NCBI GenBank assembly: GCA_049644865.1
Contig: JBARSV010000006.1
Coordinates: forward strand, 1-29,679
DNA length: 29,679 nucleotides
Direction: 5' to 3'
Origin: JAPUDQ01 sp049644865
Lineage (GTDB): Bacteria; Patescibacteriota; Saccharimonadia; Saccharimonadales; Saccharimonadaceae
Part shown: one piece after another, positions 6,693 to 12,559 of the stretch
Layout: each line of letters opens with the position of its first letter
Numbering within the stretch: position 1 is the stretch's first letter
Translations under genes and position numbers: made by a program
The notes under the pieces: model-generated
Databases searched by the model: none
Seen by the model: only the letters and a program-made list of their open reading frames with translations
What the model was told of the DNA's origin: nothing

Positions 6693-7289
6693 GTGATTGA
6701 CGCATTATTTGGCTCAAAAACCCGAGTAAAACTATTACACCTGTTTTTGAACAATCCAAACAGGGCATTTTATGTACGTGAAATTACTCGCAAGATCGAT
6801 GAGCAGATCAACTCGGTTCGTCGTGAGCTGGCCAACATGCTCAGTATCGGTATTATCAAAAGTGAAAATAGTAACAACCGCCTGTACTACGAGGTCAACC
6901 AGGAGTATCCTCACTATAAGCCGCTCCATCAGATATTTTCAGATACATCAGACGGTGTCGCTGCGGTGAAGGCCAAAGTCGATGCCAACGACTGGACGAA
7001 ACGTCTCAAGCCGCTTGGTGATGTGCGGGTACTGGTATTCGCGGGGTCGCTCGTGAAAGGTTCGACAAGTGATGTCGATGTGCTCATCGCTGGCGATATC
7101 AACAAGACGCAGGCAAAGAAATTTGTCAAAGAACTTGAAGAAGAAGAGAACCGCAGCCTCAACTTTGTCATCATGAGCTATCAAGATTTTTATTATCGAC
7201 TGAGTATTCGTGACCGATTCGTTGTATCAATTACTTCAGGTAAGCACACTGTCATAGCCGATGCTGAAAATGTATTAAGTGAAGAGTAA
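6693..7289 (+). CDS. winged-helix protein with nucleotidyltransferase domain
   Basis: This 198-residue protein has two parts. Residues 1-75 form a winged helix of the ArsR/MarR kind (LFGSKTRVKLLHLFL, FYVREITRKI, INSVRRELANMLSIGII). Residues 108-160 form a minimal nucleotidyltransferase core with GSLVKGSTSDVDVLIAGD, supplying Gly118-Ser119 and the metal-binding pair Asp127 and Asp129. MNT-like domains of this size are sometimes toxins' partners or self-modifying regulators, but no HEPN partner is next to it. The GTG start has GAGGGA upstream. The target is unknown; the inverted repeat at 6594-6639 upstream could be its operator. Confidence 0.75.
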   Translation: MIDALFGSKTRVKLLHLFLNNPNRAFYVREITRKIDEQINSVRRELANMLSIGIIKSENSNNRLYYEVNQEYPHYKPLHQIFSDTSDGVAAVKAKVDANDWTKRLKPLGDVRVLVFAGSLVKGSTSDVDVLIAGDINKTQAKKFVKELEEEENRSLNFVIMSYQDFYYRLSIRDRFVVSITSGKHTVIADAENVLSEE

Positions 7290-7310
7290 GAAAGTATAAA
7301 GGGAGATAGC

Positions 7311-7934
7311 ATGGAACTAACCTACCGTGGCGGCAACTGTATAGAGATTGCTGTAAAAAAAGAAACAATAGTCATTGACGGTAACGTTCATGAGCTTGGG
7401 CTCAAGAACGTAACAGAGAAGGCAGGTGTGTACATCGCGACCCAACAGGGCTTTAACCCTGTCGTCGAAAGTGCGACGACAATTGACGGTCCGGGCGAAT
7501 ACGAAGCCCGAGGGGTCTCAGTCAAAGGAGTCTCGGCTCAGCGTATGCTTGACGATGCCGGTGTAAAGAAGTCTACGATTTACCGTATTATGTATGATGG
7601 AGTTTCGATCGTGGTTGTGGGTCACGTCTTTGCGCCATTGCCTGATTTAGTGCTTGAAGAAATTGGCCTGGTCGACGTCGTCATTGTGCCGGTTGGCGGG
7701 GGCGGTTATACGCTTGATGGACATCAAGCAGCTATTGTCGTACGACAGCTCGAGCCAAAAGTTGTTATACCAACACACTACGCTGATCCTGCAGTGAAGT
7801 ATGAAGTGCCACAAGAAAGCCTCGCTGAATTTCTCAAAGAAATTGGTGGCGAGCACGAAGTTGTCAGTAGCTACAAGATCAAGGGTGGAGTCGTGCCGGC
7901 TACGCTCACAGTTATCGAGATCACTCGGTCATAA
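7311..7934 (+). CDS. metallo-beta-lactamase-fold protein lacking the HxHxDH motif
   Basis: This 207-residue protein resembles the UlaG-like branch of the MBL fold: MELTYRGGNCIEI, VIDGNVHELG, DGPGEYEARGVSVKGV, IVPVGGGGYTLDGHQA and VVIPTHYADP. The place where the HxHxDH zinc motif should be reads YIATQQGFNP (about 41-50), so most metal ligands are gone. His156 in the last motif remains. It is therefore more likely a structural, binding or regulatory relative than an active hydrolase. It starts 21 bp after the nucleotidyltransferase gene, with GGGAG upstream of the ATG, and is probably co-transcribed with it. Confidence 0.75.
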   Translation: MELTYRGGNCIEIAVKKETIVIDGNVHELGLKNVTEKAGVYIATQQGFNPVVESATTIDGPGEYEARGVSVKGVSAQRMLDDAGVKKSTIYRIMYDGVSIVVVGHVFAPLPDLVLEEIGLVDVVIVPVGGGGYTLDGHQAAIVVRQLEPKVVIPTHYADPAVKYEVPQESLAEFLKEIGGEHEVVSSYKIKGGVVPATLTVIEITRS

Positions 7935-7971
7935 TTGACCGGAGATATCTTGAGATCTGACCTACGATCAC

Positions 7972-8000
7972 TTGACCTCTGTACCAAAACCGTGTACGAT
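7972..8000 (+). promoter_or_regulatory. promoter of rpmB
   Basis: TTGACC (7972-7977), a 17-bp spacer and TACGAT (7995-8000). The start is expected near 8007, giving a short leader to the ATG at 8032. Confidence 0.65.
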
Positions 8001-8031
8001 AGTACGAGTCTAAAATAACAAGGATACCCTT

Positions 8032-8223
8032 ATGGCAGCACGATGTGAACTTACCGGCAAAGGCAAACAGTTTGGCAACAATGTCAGCTTTTCGCTGCGC
8101 CGTACTAACCGCGTGTTCAAACCCAACCTCCAGAAGAAGACATTTGTCGTTGATGGACAGAAGGTGACGATGAACTTGAGCGCGCAGGCGATCCGTATAC
8201 TTAAGAAAAAGAACATTCTTTAG
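8032..8223 (+). CDS. rpmB: 50S ribosomal protein L28
   Basis: L28 is a small protein of the large ribosomal subunit near the E site. The 63-residue protein has the family N-terminus MAARCELTGKGKQFGNNVSF, then RRTNRVFKPNLQKK and a basic C-terminus (RILKKKNIL). Length is typical. It has its own promoter (7972-8000), an AAGGATA ribosome site and a strong hairpin downstream (8237-8276), so it is monocistronic. rpmG does not follow it. Confidence 0.96.
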   Translation: MAARCELTGKGKQFGNNVSFSLRRTNRVFKPNLQKKTFVVDGQKVTMNLSAQAIRILKKKNIL

Positions 8224-8236
8224 TAATAGCACACGA

Positions 8237-8276
8237 TATCCTAAAATCCTCCCATAGCAGGGAGGATTTTAGGATA
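8237..8276 (+). terminator. 17-bp perfect hairpin after rpmB
   Basis: TATCCTAAAATCCTCCC (8237-8253) pairs exactly with 8260-8276 around the loop ATAGCA. There is no T-run after it on the plus strand, so it may be a terminator or a 3' stabiliser. Its last bases overlap the TATACT -10 of the next gene. Confidence 0.6.
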
Positions 8277-8287
8277 TACTAGAGGGA

Positions 8288-8929
8288 ATGAATATTGATA
8301 TCGGCTATCTGGCACTGGTGCTCACTGTGATATTGATCTCAATGACGTTGCATGAAGCAATGCATGCTTTTGCTGGGTATTGGCTAGGAGATAATACGGC
8401 AAAAGACGAAGGCCGCCTGACACTAAACCCTATCAAACACATTGATCCTATTTTAACCATTGCCATGCCGCTTATGCTTGCGCTTATCGGTGCACCCATC
8501 TTTGGTGGAGCAAAACCAGTACCCTTCAACCCCTTTAATATTCGCTACGGAGCTTACGGTGCTGCGCTTGTGGGCGTAGCGGGGCCACTGACAAATCTTG
8601 TGTTGTCATTTGTGTTTTTCGCTCTCTACGCACTCTTGGGTCAGCCGGCAGGGGTTGTGGGGCAATTCCTTGAGCTCTCAGTGGTAGTTAATCTAGGGTT
8701 CTTTATCTTCAATATGATCCCCATACCACCACTTGATGGTTCTCGTGTACTCTATGCTTTGGCGCCTGATGGTGTGCGGCGATTTATGGAATTCCTTGAG
8801 CAATACGGACTCTTCCTCGTCTTTATCGTCGTGTTTCTCGCGAGTAGTCAGATAGGGCAGTTTATCGGTATGGTTATGCGGGCGATTTTGAATATCTATG
8901 GCTCGCTCTTTGGTGTCAGAGTGGTATAA
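8288..8929 (+). CDS. M50-family site-2-type membrane metalloprotease
   Basis: This 213-residue polytopic membrane protein has the zinc motif HEAMH (22-26, catalytic Glu23) in its first hydrophobic segment. The third ligand is in the family motif NMIPIPPLDGSRV (Asn142, Asp150). GPLTNL (99-104) and four to five further hydrophobic stretches are also as in the compact site-2 proteases. These enzymes cut transmembrane substrates, often in regulated proteolysis; the substrate here is unknown. TATACT (8274-8279) lies 8 nt before the ATG, suggesting a nearly leaderless mRNA; GAGGG sits too close to the ATG to be a normal ribosome site. Confidence 0.9.
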   Translation: MNIDIGYLALVLTVILISMTLHEAMHAFAGYWLGDNTAKDEGRLTLNPIKHIDPILTIAMPLMLALIGAPIFGGAKPVPFNPFNIRYGAYGAALVGVAGPLTNLVLSFVFFALYALLGQPAGVVGQFLELSVVVNLGFFIFNMIPIPPLDGSRVLYALAPDGVRRFMEFLEQYGLFLVFIVVFLASSQIGQFIGMVMRAILNIYGSLFGVRVV

Positions 8930-8930
8930 T
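8925..8930 (+). promoter_or_regulatory. extended -10 promoter of the structured RNA
   Basis: TGGTATAAT (8922-8930) combines the extended TGN motif with a consensus TATAAT. It overlaps the last codons of the protease gene. Transcription should begin near 8937. Confidence 0.6.
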
Positions 8931-8936
8931 ATAACT

Positions 8937-9075
8937 GTCCTTCGATACCGTTCGAGGATTATGATTTCCTAACATCAAGATGAAAGGGAACTCAATATCT
9001 GGGCGCCTCTTGGGGCGAACGTGAGAGTACCCACCTTACGCTTACGCGGGGGATTCATCTATCCTCGGACGCGAA
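8937..9075 (+). ncRNA. structured small RNA, candidate 6S RNA
   Basis: A rod-like fold is visible. The closing stem is GTTCGAGGAT/ATCCTCGGAC (8950-8959 with 9061-9070). A 5' single-stranded stretch is followed by GATGAA/TTCATC (8979-8984 with 9054-9059), then GGGAACTC/GAGTACCC with one A-A mismatch (8986-8993 with 9025-9032) and an apical hairpin. A CCACCTTACG bulge lies on the 3' side. A rod with asymmetric central bulges and a CACCTT/TTCA-containing 3' half is reminiscent of 6S RNA, the open-complex mimic that binds RNA polymerase. That identity is inferred. No signal-recognition RNA motif is present. Ends are estimated from the promoter and closing stem. Confidence 0.5.
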
Positions 9076-9093
9076 GGGCATTTTGTTTGGCCG

Positions 9094-9151
9094 CCGCGGA
9101 ACGTGGCGCAGAGGTTATCGAGAGTTTATAATAGTCAGTATCGGGGTTTAG
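9094..9151 (+). repeat. 58-bp direct repeat, copy 1 (tRNA-Pro promoter and 5' end)
   Basis: Starts CCGCGGAACGTGGCGCAGAGGT and ends CGGGGTTTAG. It matches 9366-9423 at 54 of 58 positions, including TATAAT (9127-9132) and the first ten bases of tRNA-Pro. This is a duplicated promoter feeding a broken tRNA. Confidence 0.85.
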
Positions 9152-9200
9152 TCCCGCCTGTCTGGTCGACAGGACGGACAGGGCAGTTGGTAGTGAGGGC
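9142..9200 (+). pseudogene. broken tRNA-Pro copy interrupted by a palindrome
   Basis: The first ten bases of tRNA-Pro (CGGGGTTTAG, 9142-9151) are followed by 31 unrelated bases (9152-9182) that contain a palindrome (CCTGTC/GACAGG, with nested CTGTC/GACAG). The D-loop sequence GCAGTTGGTAG then resumes (9183-9193). The anticodon and T arms do not follow, so no functional tRNA can be made. Confidence 0.75.
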
Positions 9201-9254
9201 TGCCTGTGGCAGTCCGCAAGGGAGCCCACCCTTGCAAACTTGTTTGCAAAGGGA

Positions 9255-9279
9255 TGGCGACGGGGCCGCGGAACGTGAC
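9255..9279 (+). repeat. short dispersed repeat, second copy
   Basis: Begins TGGCGACGGGG and ends CGGAACGTGAC, with CCG between. It is identical to 53-77 except that the three middle bases there are TTA. The core also occurs at 9361-9377. Copies at 53, 9255 and 9361 are each preceded by a small perfect hairpin (AGCTC/GAGCT near 30-44; CCCTTGCAAAC/GTTTGCAAAGGG at 9229-9253; GCGAGC/GCTCGC within 9325-9357). Confidence 0.75.
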
Positions 9280-9365
9280 CGCTGCGCTGGGGTGAGATGA
9301 GCCAGTGGCAGTTTGCAAGGCGACTTTCTGATGCGAGCTGTGCTCGCAATCATGAAATCGCGGGG

Positions 9366-9423
9366 CCGCGGAACGTGGCGCAGAGGTCATTGACAGTTTA
9401 TAATAGACAGTATCGGGGTTTAG
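9366..9423 (+). repeat. 58-bp direct repeat, copy 2 (intact tRNA-Pro)
   Basis: Copy of 9094-9151 that leads into the complete tRNA. TATAAT lies at 9399-9404, so transcription should start 2-3 nt before the mature tRNA 5' end. Confidence 0.85.
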
Positions 9424-9489
9424 CGCAGTTGGTAGCGCGCTGCGCTGGGGGTGCAGAGGTCATCGGTTCGAATCCGGTAACCCCGACCA
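9414..9489 (+). tRNA. tRNA-Pro (anticodon GGG)
   Basis: The acceptor is CGGGGTT/AACCCCG, with the C1-G72 pair typical of bacterial tRNA-Pro. The D arm is GCGC/GCGC, the anticodon stem CTGCG/TGCAG with loop CTGGGGG (anticodon GGG), and the T arm ATCGG-TTCGAAT-CCGGT. The discriminator is A and CCA is encoded (9487-9489). It reads CCC and CCU codons. Eleven bases after it comes the ATG of the Nudix gene. Confidence 0.96.
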
Positions 9490-9500
9490 CAAGGAGAAAT

Positions 9501-9902
9501 ATGCAAATTATTGATAAGTTAGCATGGATACACACAGATAATGGCAAGATCTTGAGTACTCGGAGTAAGGGTAAAGATGCCTACTATATTCCTGGTGGCA
9601 AAAGAGAAGTCGGTGAGAGTGATTGGCAGACATTGTCTCGAGAGATCCGTGAAGAATTAAGTATTGATCTTGTCGAAGATACCTTAAGGTCGGCAGGGGT
9701 GTACGAGGCGCAGGCCCACGGCAAGAATGAAGGCGTCATTGTGCGTATGACATGTTATTTTGCCGAATACAGAGGAGATATCAAACCGTGCAGCGAGATA
9801 GAAGAGGTCCGGTGGCTTGGATATGATGAAGGTCGTGGCATTTCTTCACCAGTCGATCAGATAATTTTTGATGACTTACATGTACAAGGTACGTTACAAT
9901 AG
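9501..9902 (+). CDS. Nudix hydrolase
   Basis: This 133-residue protein has a complete Nudix box: GGKREVGESDWQTLSREIREEL, with the REIREE core binding the metal (about residues 33-54). The AYYIPGGK before the box and the small size are typical of MutT-like house-cleaning pyrophosphohydrolases. The substrate cannot be told. The start is ATG 9501 with AAGGAG at 9491-9496; a longer upstream frame would run through the tRNA and is rejected. It is probably transcribed together with tRNA-Pro or from a weak promoter between them. Confidence 0.88.
   Translation: MQIIDKLAWIHTDNGKILSTRSKGKDAYYIPGGKREVGESDWQTLSREIREELSIDLVEDTLRSAGVYEAQAHGKNEGVIVRMTCYFAEYRGDIKPCSEIEEVRWLGYDEGRGISSPVDQIIFDDLHVQGTLQ
9895..9900 (+). 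promoter_or_regulatory. -10 element before the Nudix-RNase HI gene
   Basis: TACAAT ends 10 nt before the ATG at 9911, and there is no Shine-Dalgarno sequence. The mRNA would have a leader of about 4 nt. Confidence 0.4.
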
Positions 9903-9910
9903 TTATATCC

Positions 9911-10777
9911 ATGAAACAAAAAGTCGTCACAAAAGCAATTATCAAACAAGATGGCAAAGTGTTGCTGCTGCGACGGCAGGGCGGGCGGCCGTCGATTGCT
10001 GGGCTATACGAACTGCCGGGTGGGCGGGTACACATAAATATGCAGCCCGAAGATGCGCTCGAACACGCACTCAACGTTCATATTGGCGCACGCAGTGAGA
10101 CGATGCAACTCGACGACGTCATGACGTTTATCGATCCAGATGACCGCGAATTACAGTACCTTTTCATTGTCTTTCACGTCGGGCTTAAAACCGCGCATCG
10201 CGACATACAGCTCAGCAAGGTGTATGATAAATATGTTTGGAAAACGATGTCAGAGATACAACTAGAAACCATAACCCAGTCAACACAGCAGTTATTAGGG
10301 TTGGTGCCGGTGCCGTTTTCGCCGCGTGGAACAGAGGAGATAGTTGTGATAGACGATGCAAAAAATGCAACGTGTGAGATGATTATTGCCTATAGTGATG
10401 GGGGGTCACGAGGCAACCCTGGTCCATCAGCAAGTGGCTATGTCCTTATGGATGAAAGTAGTAAAATTATCTACGAAGGTGGTTCATTTTTAGGTCATAC
10501 GACAAACAACATAGCCGAATACCAGGCCGTCTACCTAGCCCTGGAAAAGGCGCTCGAACTTGGCGCCTGCATGGTCGACATGCGCATGGATAGCCAACTC
10601 GTGGCTAACCAAATGAACGGAACTTACAAGGTTCGTAATGCCGACTTGCTTGTCATTCATCATCGCATACAGGAACTCTCCGCGCAGTTCGAACGGGTCA
10701 CGTATACCTACGTGGCGCGTGAGTTTAATACATTAGCCGATGGTATGGTCAATAAGATCCTTGACGAACATCAGTAA
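9911..10777 (+). CDS. fusion of degenerate Nudix domain and RNase HI
   Basis: This protein has 288 residues. Residues 1-140 follow the Nudix fold (KVLLLRRQGGRPSIAGLYELPGG), but the catalytic REUxEE block is replaced by ALEHALNVHIG, so the domain should be inactive. Residues 157-288 are RNase HI: AYSDGGSRGNPGPSASGYVL (first Asp), NNIAEYQAVYLALEKAL (catalytic Glu), MRMDSQLVANQMNG (second Asp) and REFNTLADGMVN (last Asp). This is the YpdQ/archaeal-like short type, without the basic protrusion. It would remove RNA from RNA-DNA hybrids. The Nudix part may bind a nucleotide or a partner. The start is ATG 9911, 8 nt after the previous stop. Confidence 0.88.
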   Translation: MKQKVVTKAIIKQDGKVLLLRRQGGRPSIAGLYELPGGRVHINMQPEDALEHALNVHIGARSETMQLDDVMTFIDPDDRELQYLFIVFHVGLKTAHRDIQLSKVYDKYVWKTMSEIQLETITQSTQQLLGLVPVPFSPRGTEEIVVIDDAKNATCEMIIAYSDGGSRGNPGPSASGYVLMDESSKIIYEGGSFLGHTTNNIAEYQAVYLALEKALELGACMVDMRMDSQLVANQMNGTYKVRNADLLVIHHRIQELSAQFERVTYTYVAREFNTLADGMVNKILDEHQ

Positions 10778-10808
10778 CCATCTGTAATTATTCGTACACT
10801 CTATAGGT

Positions 10809-10814
10809 TATAAT
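10809..10814 (+). promoter_or_regulatory. -10 element of rnpB
   Basis: TATAAT at 10809-10814; a start near 10821 fits the P1 stem beginning at 10823. No clear -35 is seen. Confidence 0.6.
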
Positions 10815-10822
10815 AGATGATT

Positions 10823-11188
10823 GTCAGATCACTAGACGATCGCGTGTACCTTTAAACAGTATTCGAGGAAAGTCCGGGCAGCATAGGACAAAGACAGCCG
10901 CTAACGGCGGCCGGGGGTAACCCTAGGGAAAGTGCCACAGAAACAAAACTACCCCGCTGATGCGGGGAAAAGGTGAAACGCGCGGTGTAAGAGACCGTAG
11001 TCGCGCATGGTAACATGCGAGAGAGGTAAACCCTGTCTGCTGCAAGGAGATGTAGCCCCAGCGCAAGCTGGCTAGTCCGGCTGTGCTACATCGACAAACC
11101 CGCTTGACCTTATGAGCAATCATAGGGCTAGATAGATGATCGTTTGAGAGTTTTTCTCTTACAGAACCCGGCTTATCGGTGATCTGAC
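10823..11188 (+). ncRNA. rnpB: RNase P RNA (bacterial type A)
   Basis: This is the catalytic RNA that trims tRNA 5' ends. The terminal P1 stem is perfect: GTCAGATCAC (10823-10832) with GTGATCTGAC (11179-11188). The conserved blocks are present: GAGGAAAGTCCGGGC near 10864 (5' half of P4 and CR I), GAGAGGTAAACCC (P15 region) and ACAGAACCCGGCTTA near 11161 (CR V and the 3' half of P4). At about 366 nt the length is ordinary. A strong bidirectional terminator follows. Confidence 0.97.
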
Positions 11189-11190
11189 AC

Positions 11191-11220
11191 CTAAAAACCC
11201 GCCATGTGGCGGGTTTTTAG
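11191..11220. terminator. bidirectional terminator between rnpB and rplT
   Basis: CTAAAAACCCGCC and GGCGGGTTTTTAG form a 13-bp perfect stem with an ATGT loop. The T-run works for rnpB on the plus strand, and the mirrored A-run gives a T-run for rplT on the minus strand. Confidence 0.9.
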
Positions 11221-11238
11221 GTGGCGGTACAGTACAGA

Positions 11239-11580
11239 TTACTTAACTGATTTTACGATTGCTGCGAAAGCAGCTGGTTCACGAGCAGCGAGTTCGGCCA
11301 GGGTCTTGCGGTCGAGCTCGATACCCTTAGTCTTGAGGCTGTTCATTAATTTGCCGTAGGTTGTGCCATTTTCACGAGCAGCAGCGTTGATACGGGTGAT
11401 CCAGAGTGCGCGCAGATCGCGGCGCTTGTTGCGTCGATCGCGGTAGGCATACTCGAGCGCCCTGGTGACGGCTTGTTTAGCCAAGCGATAACTACGGGTG
11501 CGAGCATGCTGCATGCCTTTGGCAGCTTTGAGGATTTTCTTGTGTTTGGCGCGGGCGGTGACACCTCTTTTGATTCTCAT
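11239..11580 (-). CDS. rplT: 50S ribosomal protein L20
   Basis: L20 is an early-binding, very basic protein of the large subunit. The 113-residue protein carries the family pattern MRIKRGVTARAKHKKILKAA, then GMQHARTRSYRLAKQAV, RRNKRRDLRALWI and RINAAARENGTTYGKLM. Length is typical. It is the third gene of the infC-rpmI-rplT operon, 3 bp after the rpmI stop. Confidence 0.98.
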   Translation of the reverse strand: MRIKRGVTARAKHKKILKAAKGMQHARTRSYRLAKQAVTRALEYAYRDRRNKRRDLRALWITRINAAARENGTTYGKLMNSLKTKGIELDRKTLAELAAREPAAFAAIVKSVK

Positions 11581-11583
11581 AGT

Positions 11584-11778
11584 CTATACTCCTAAGGCTC
11601 GTTTAACATTTTTAGCCGTTTTACCGACGATCTCGGCGCTGGTGCCGATGACACGCTTGCGGCTCTCACTCTTGTGAGCGAGGAAGTGACCACCGAATGC
11701 ACGACGACGTAGCAATTTGCCGGTGGGGGTTTGCTTGACGCGCTTAGCAGTGCCTTTGTGGGTCTTTAGTTTGGGCAT
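11584..11778 (-). CDS. rpmI: 50S ribosomal protein L35
   Basis: This 64-residue basic protein has the L35 pattern MPKLKTHKGTAKRVKQTPTG, then KLLRRRAFGGHFLAHKSESRKR. Its ATG overlaps the infC stop by one base (TAATG), and its ribosome site GGAGT lies in the infC 3' end, so translation is coupled. Confidence 0.98.
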   Translation of the reverse strand: MPKLKTHKGTAKRVKQTPTGKLLRRRAFGGHFLAHKSESRKRVIGTSAEIVGKTAKNVKRALGV

Positions 11779-12287
11779 TATTTACTCCTTACGGAAACAC
11801 TCAGGTTACGTCCTGCCATAACAGGGCTTCCCTCGACGACAGCATCTTCAGATAGCATCTCGATGATCTTTTTCATCAGTTCATGACCGATTTCTTGGTG
11901 GGCCATCTCGCGTCCACGGAAGAATATCATGATCTTGACCTTGTCGCCCTCGCTCAAAAACTCGCGAATCTTACGCAGTTTTATCTCGAGGTCGTGCTGA
12001 CCAATCTTGAGGCCGAGTCGCATCTGTTTGACATCACCACCCTTAGCATTTTTGCGATTACGCTGTTGCTCCTTCATCTTTTGGTACTGGAATTTACCCC
12101 AGTCCACGATTTTGGCAACCGGCGGCGATGCCATCGGCGAGATTTCAACCAGATCCAATCCGGCTTTTTCAGCTTCTGAAAGTGCATTACTTCGTGACAT
12201 GACCCCTAGCTGTTCGCCATCAGGTCCTATCACACGCAGTTCGGATGCTCGGATGGCACCGTTGATGCGCGTCGATCGATTGTTTAT
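11778..12287 (-). CDS. infC: translation initiation factor IF-3, probable AUA start
   Basis: IF-3 keeps ribosomal subunits apart and checks start-codon selection. The conserved protein begins INNRSTRINGAIRASELRVI and continues through LDLVEISP, PPVAKIVDWGKFQYQ and the C-terminal domain (KIMIFFRGREM). No ATG, GTG or TTG lies at the right place. The TTG at 12338 would add 17 poorly conserved residues. GAGGAG (12298-12293) is followed after 5 nt by ATA (12287-12285), exactly where other IF-3 proteins begin. Non-AUG AUH starts in infC are known to allow IF-3 to repress its own translation, so this start is likely real and regulatory. The protein would have 169 residues. Confidence 0.93.
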   Translation of the reverse strand: MNNRSTRINGAIRASELRVIGPDGEQLGVMSRSNALSEAEKAGLDLVEISPMASPPVAKIVDWGKFQYQKMKEQQRNRKNAKGGDVKQMRLGLKIGQHDLEIKLRKIREFLSEGDKVKIMIFFRGREMAHQEIGHELMKKIIEMLSEDAVVEGSPVMAGRNLSVSVRSK

Positions 12288-12362
12288 ACCGTCTCCTCTT
12301 TTGTACGCGGCCGCTGCTTGACGGGCAAGTACAACCAACGTGGGTTAATATTTCGATGATTG

Positions 12363-12391
12363 ATTGTAACAGAGATGGGTGTGAAATGCAA
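12363..12391 (-). promoter_or_regulatory. promoter of the infC operon
   Basis: On the minus strand: TTGCAT (12391-12386), a 17-bp spacer and TACAAT (12368-12363). It gives a leader of about 70 nt to the infC start. Confidence 0.7.
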
Positions 12392-12409
12392 ACGAGCTGC
12401 CAGTACTAA

Positions 12410-12531
12410 ACCTGAATCTCAAAACCTTCCCGCTCCAGACAATCAGCCCGCCGCCAACTGATTAGCCTACGCCTTGGCGGGCTTTGGCCCTCAGGCCAAC
12501 TGTCTGTCGGGGGAGGTTTTGAGATTCAGGT
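12410..12531. mobile_element. MITE-like inverted-repeat element
   Basis: The 122-bp element has 17-18 bp perfect terminal inverted repeats (left arm ACCTGAATCTCAAAACC, right arm its complement) and is flanked on both sides by the direct repeat TACTAA (12404-12409 and 12532-12537). The stem continues inward (CAGACA/TGTCTG), and two inner hairpins (GCCCGCC/GGCGGGC at 12446-12482; TTGGCC/GGCCAA at 12484-12499) make a three-way fold. No coding capacity is seen. The element sits between comM and the infC promoter. If it is not mobile, it would be a large structured 3' region of comM. Confidence 0.6.
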
Positions 12532-12559
12532 TACTAATAGTTGGCATCGTCGCTGTGGG

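Noticed and set aside
9059..9390. Several short minus-strand open frames over the tRNA-Pro repeat array
   Set aside because: They are shadows of repeats and palindromes with no ribosome sites.
9297..9500. N-terminal extension of the Nudix gene
   Set aside because: It is the translation of the repeat array and tRNA-Pro; AAGGAG and ATG at 9501 mark the real start.
11778..12338. Longer IF-3 starting at TTG 12338
   Set aside because: The extra 17 residues are not conserved and there is a good ribosome site just before the ATA at 12287.
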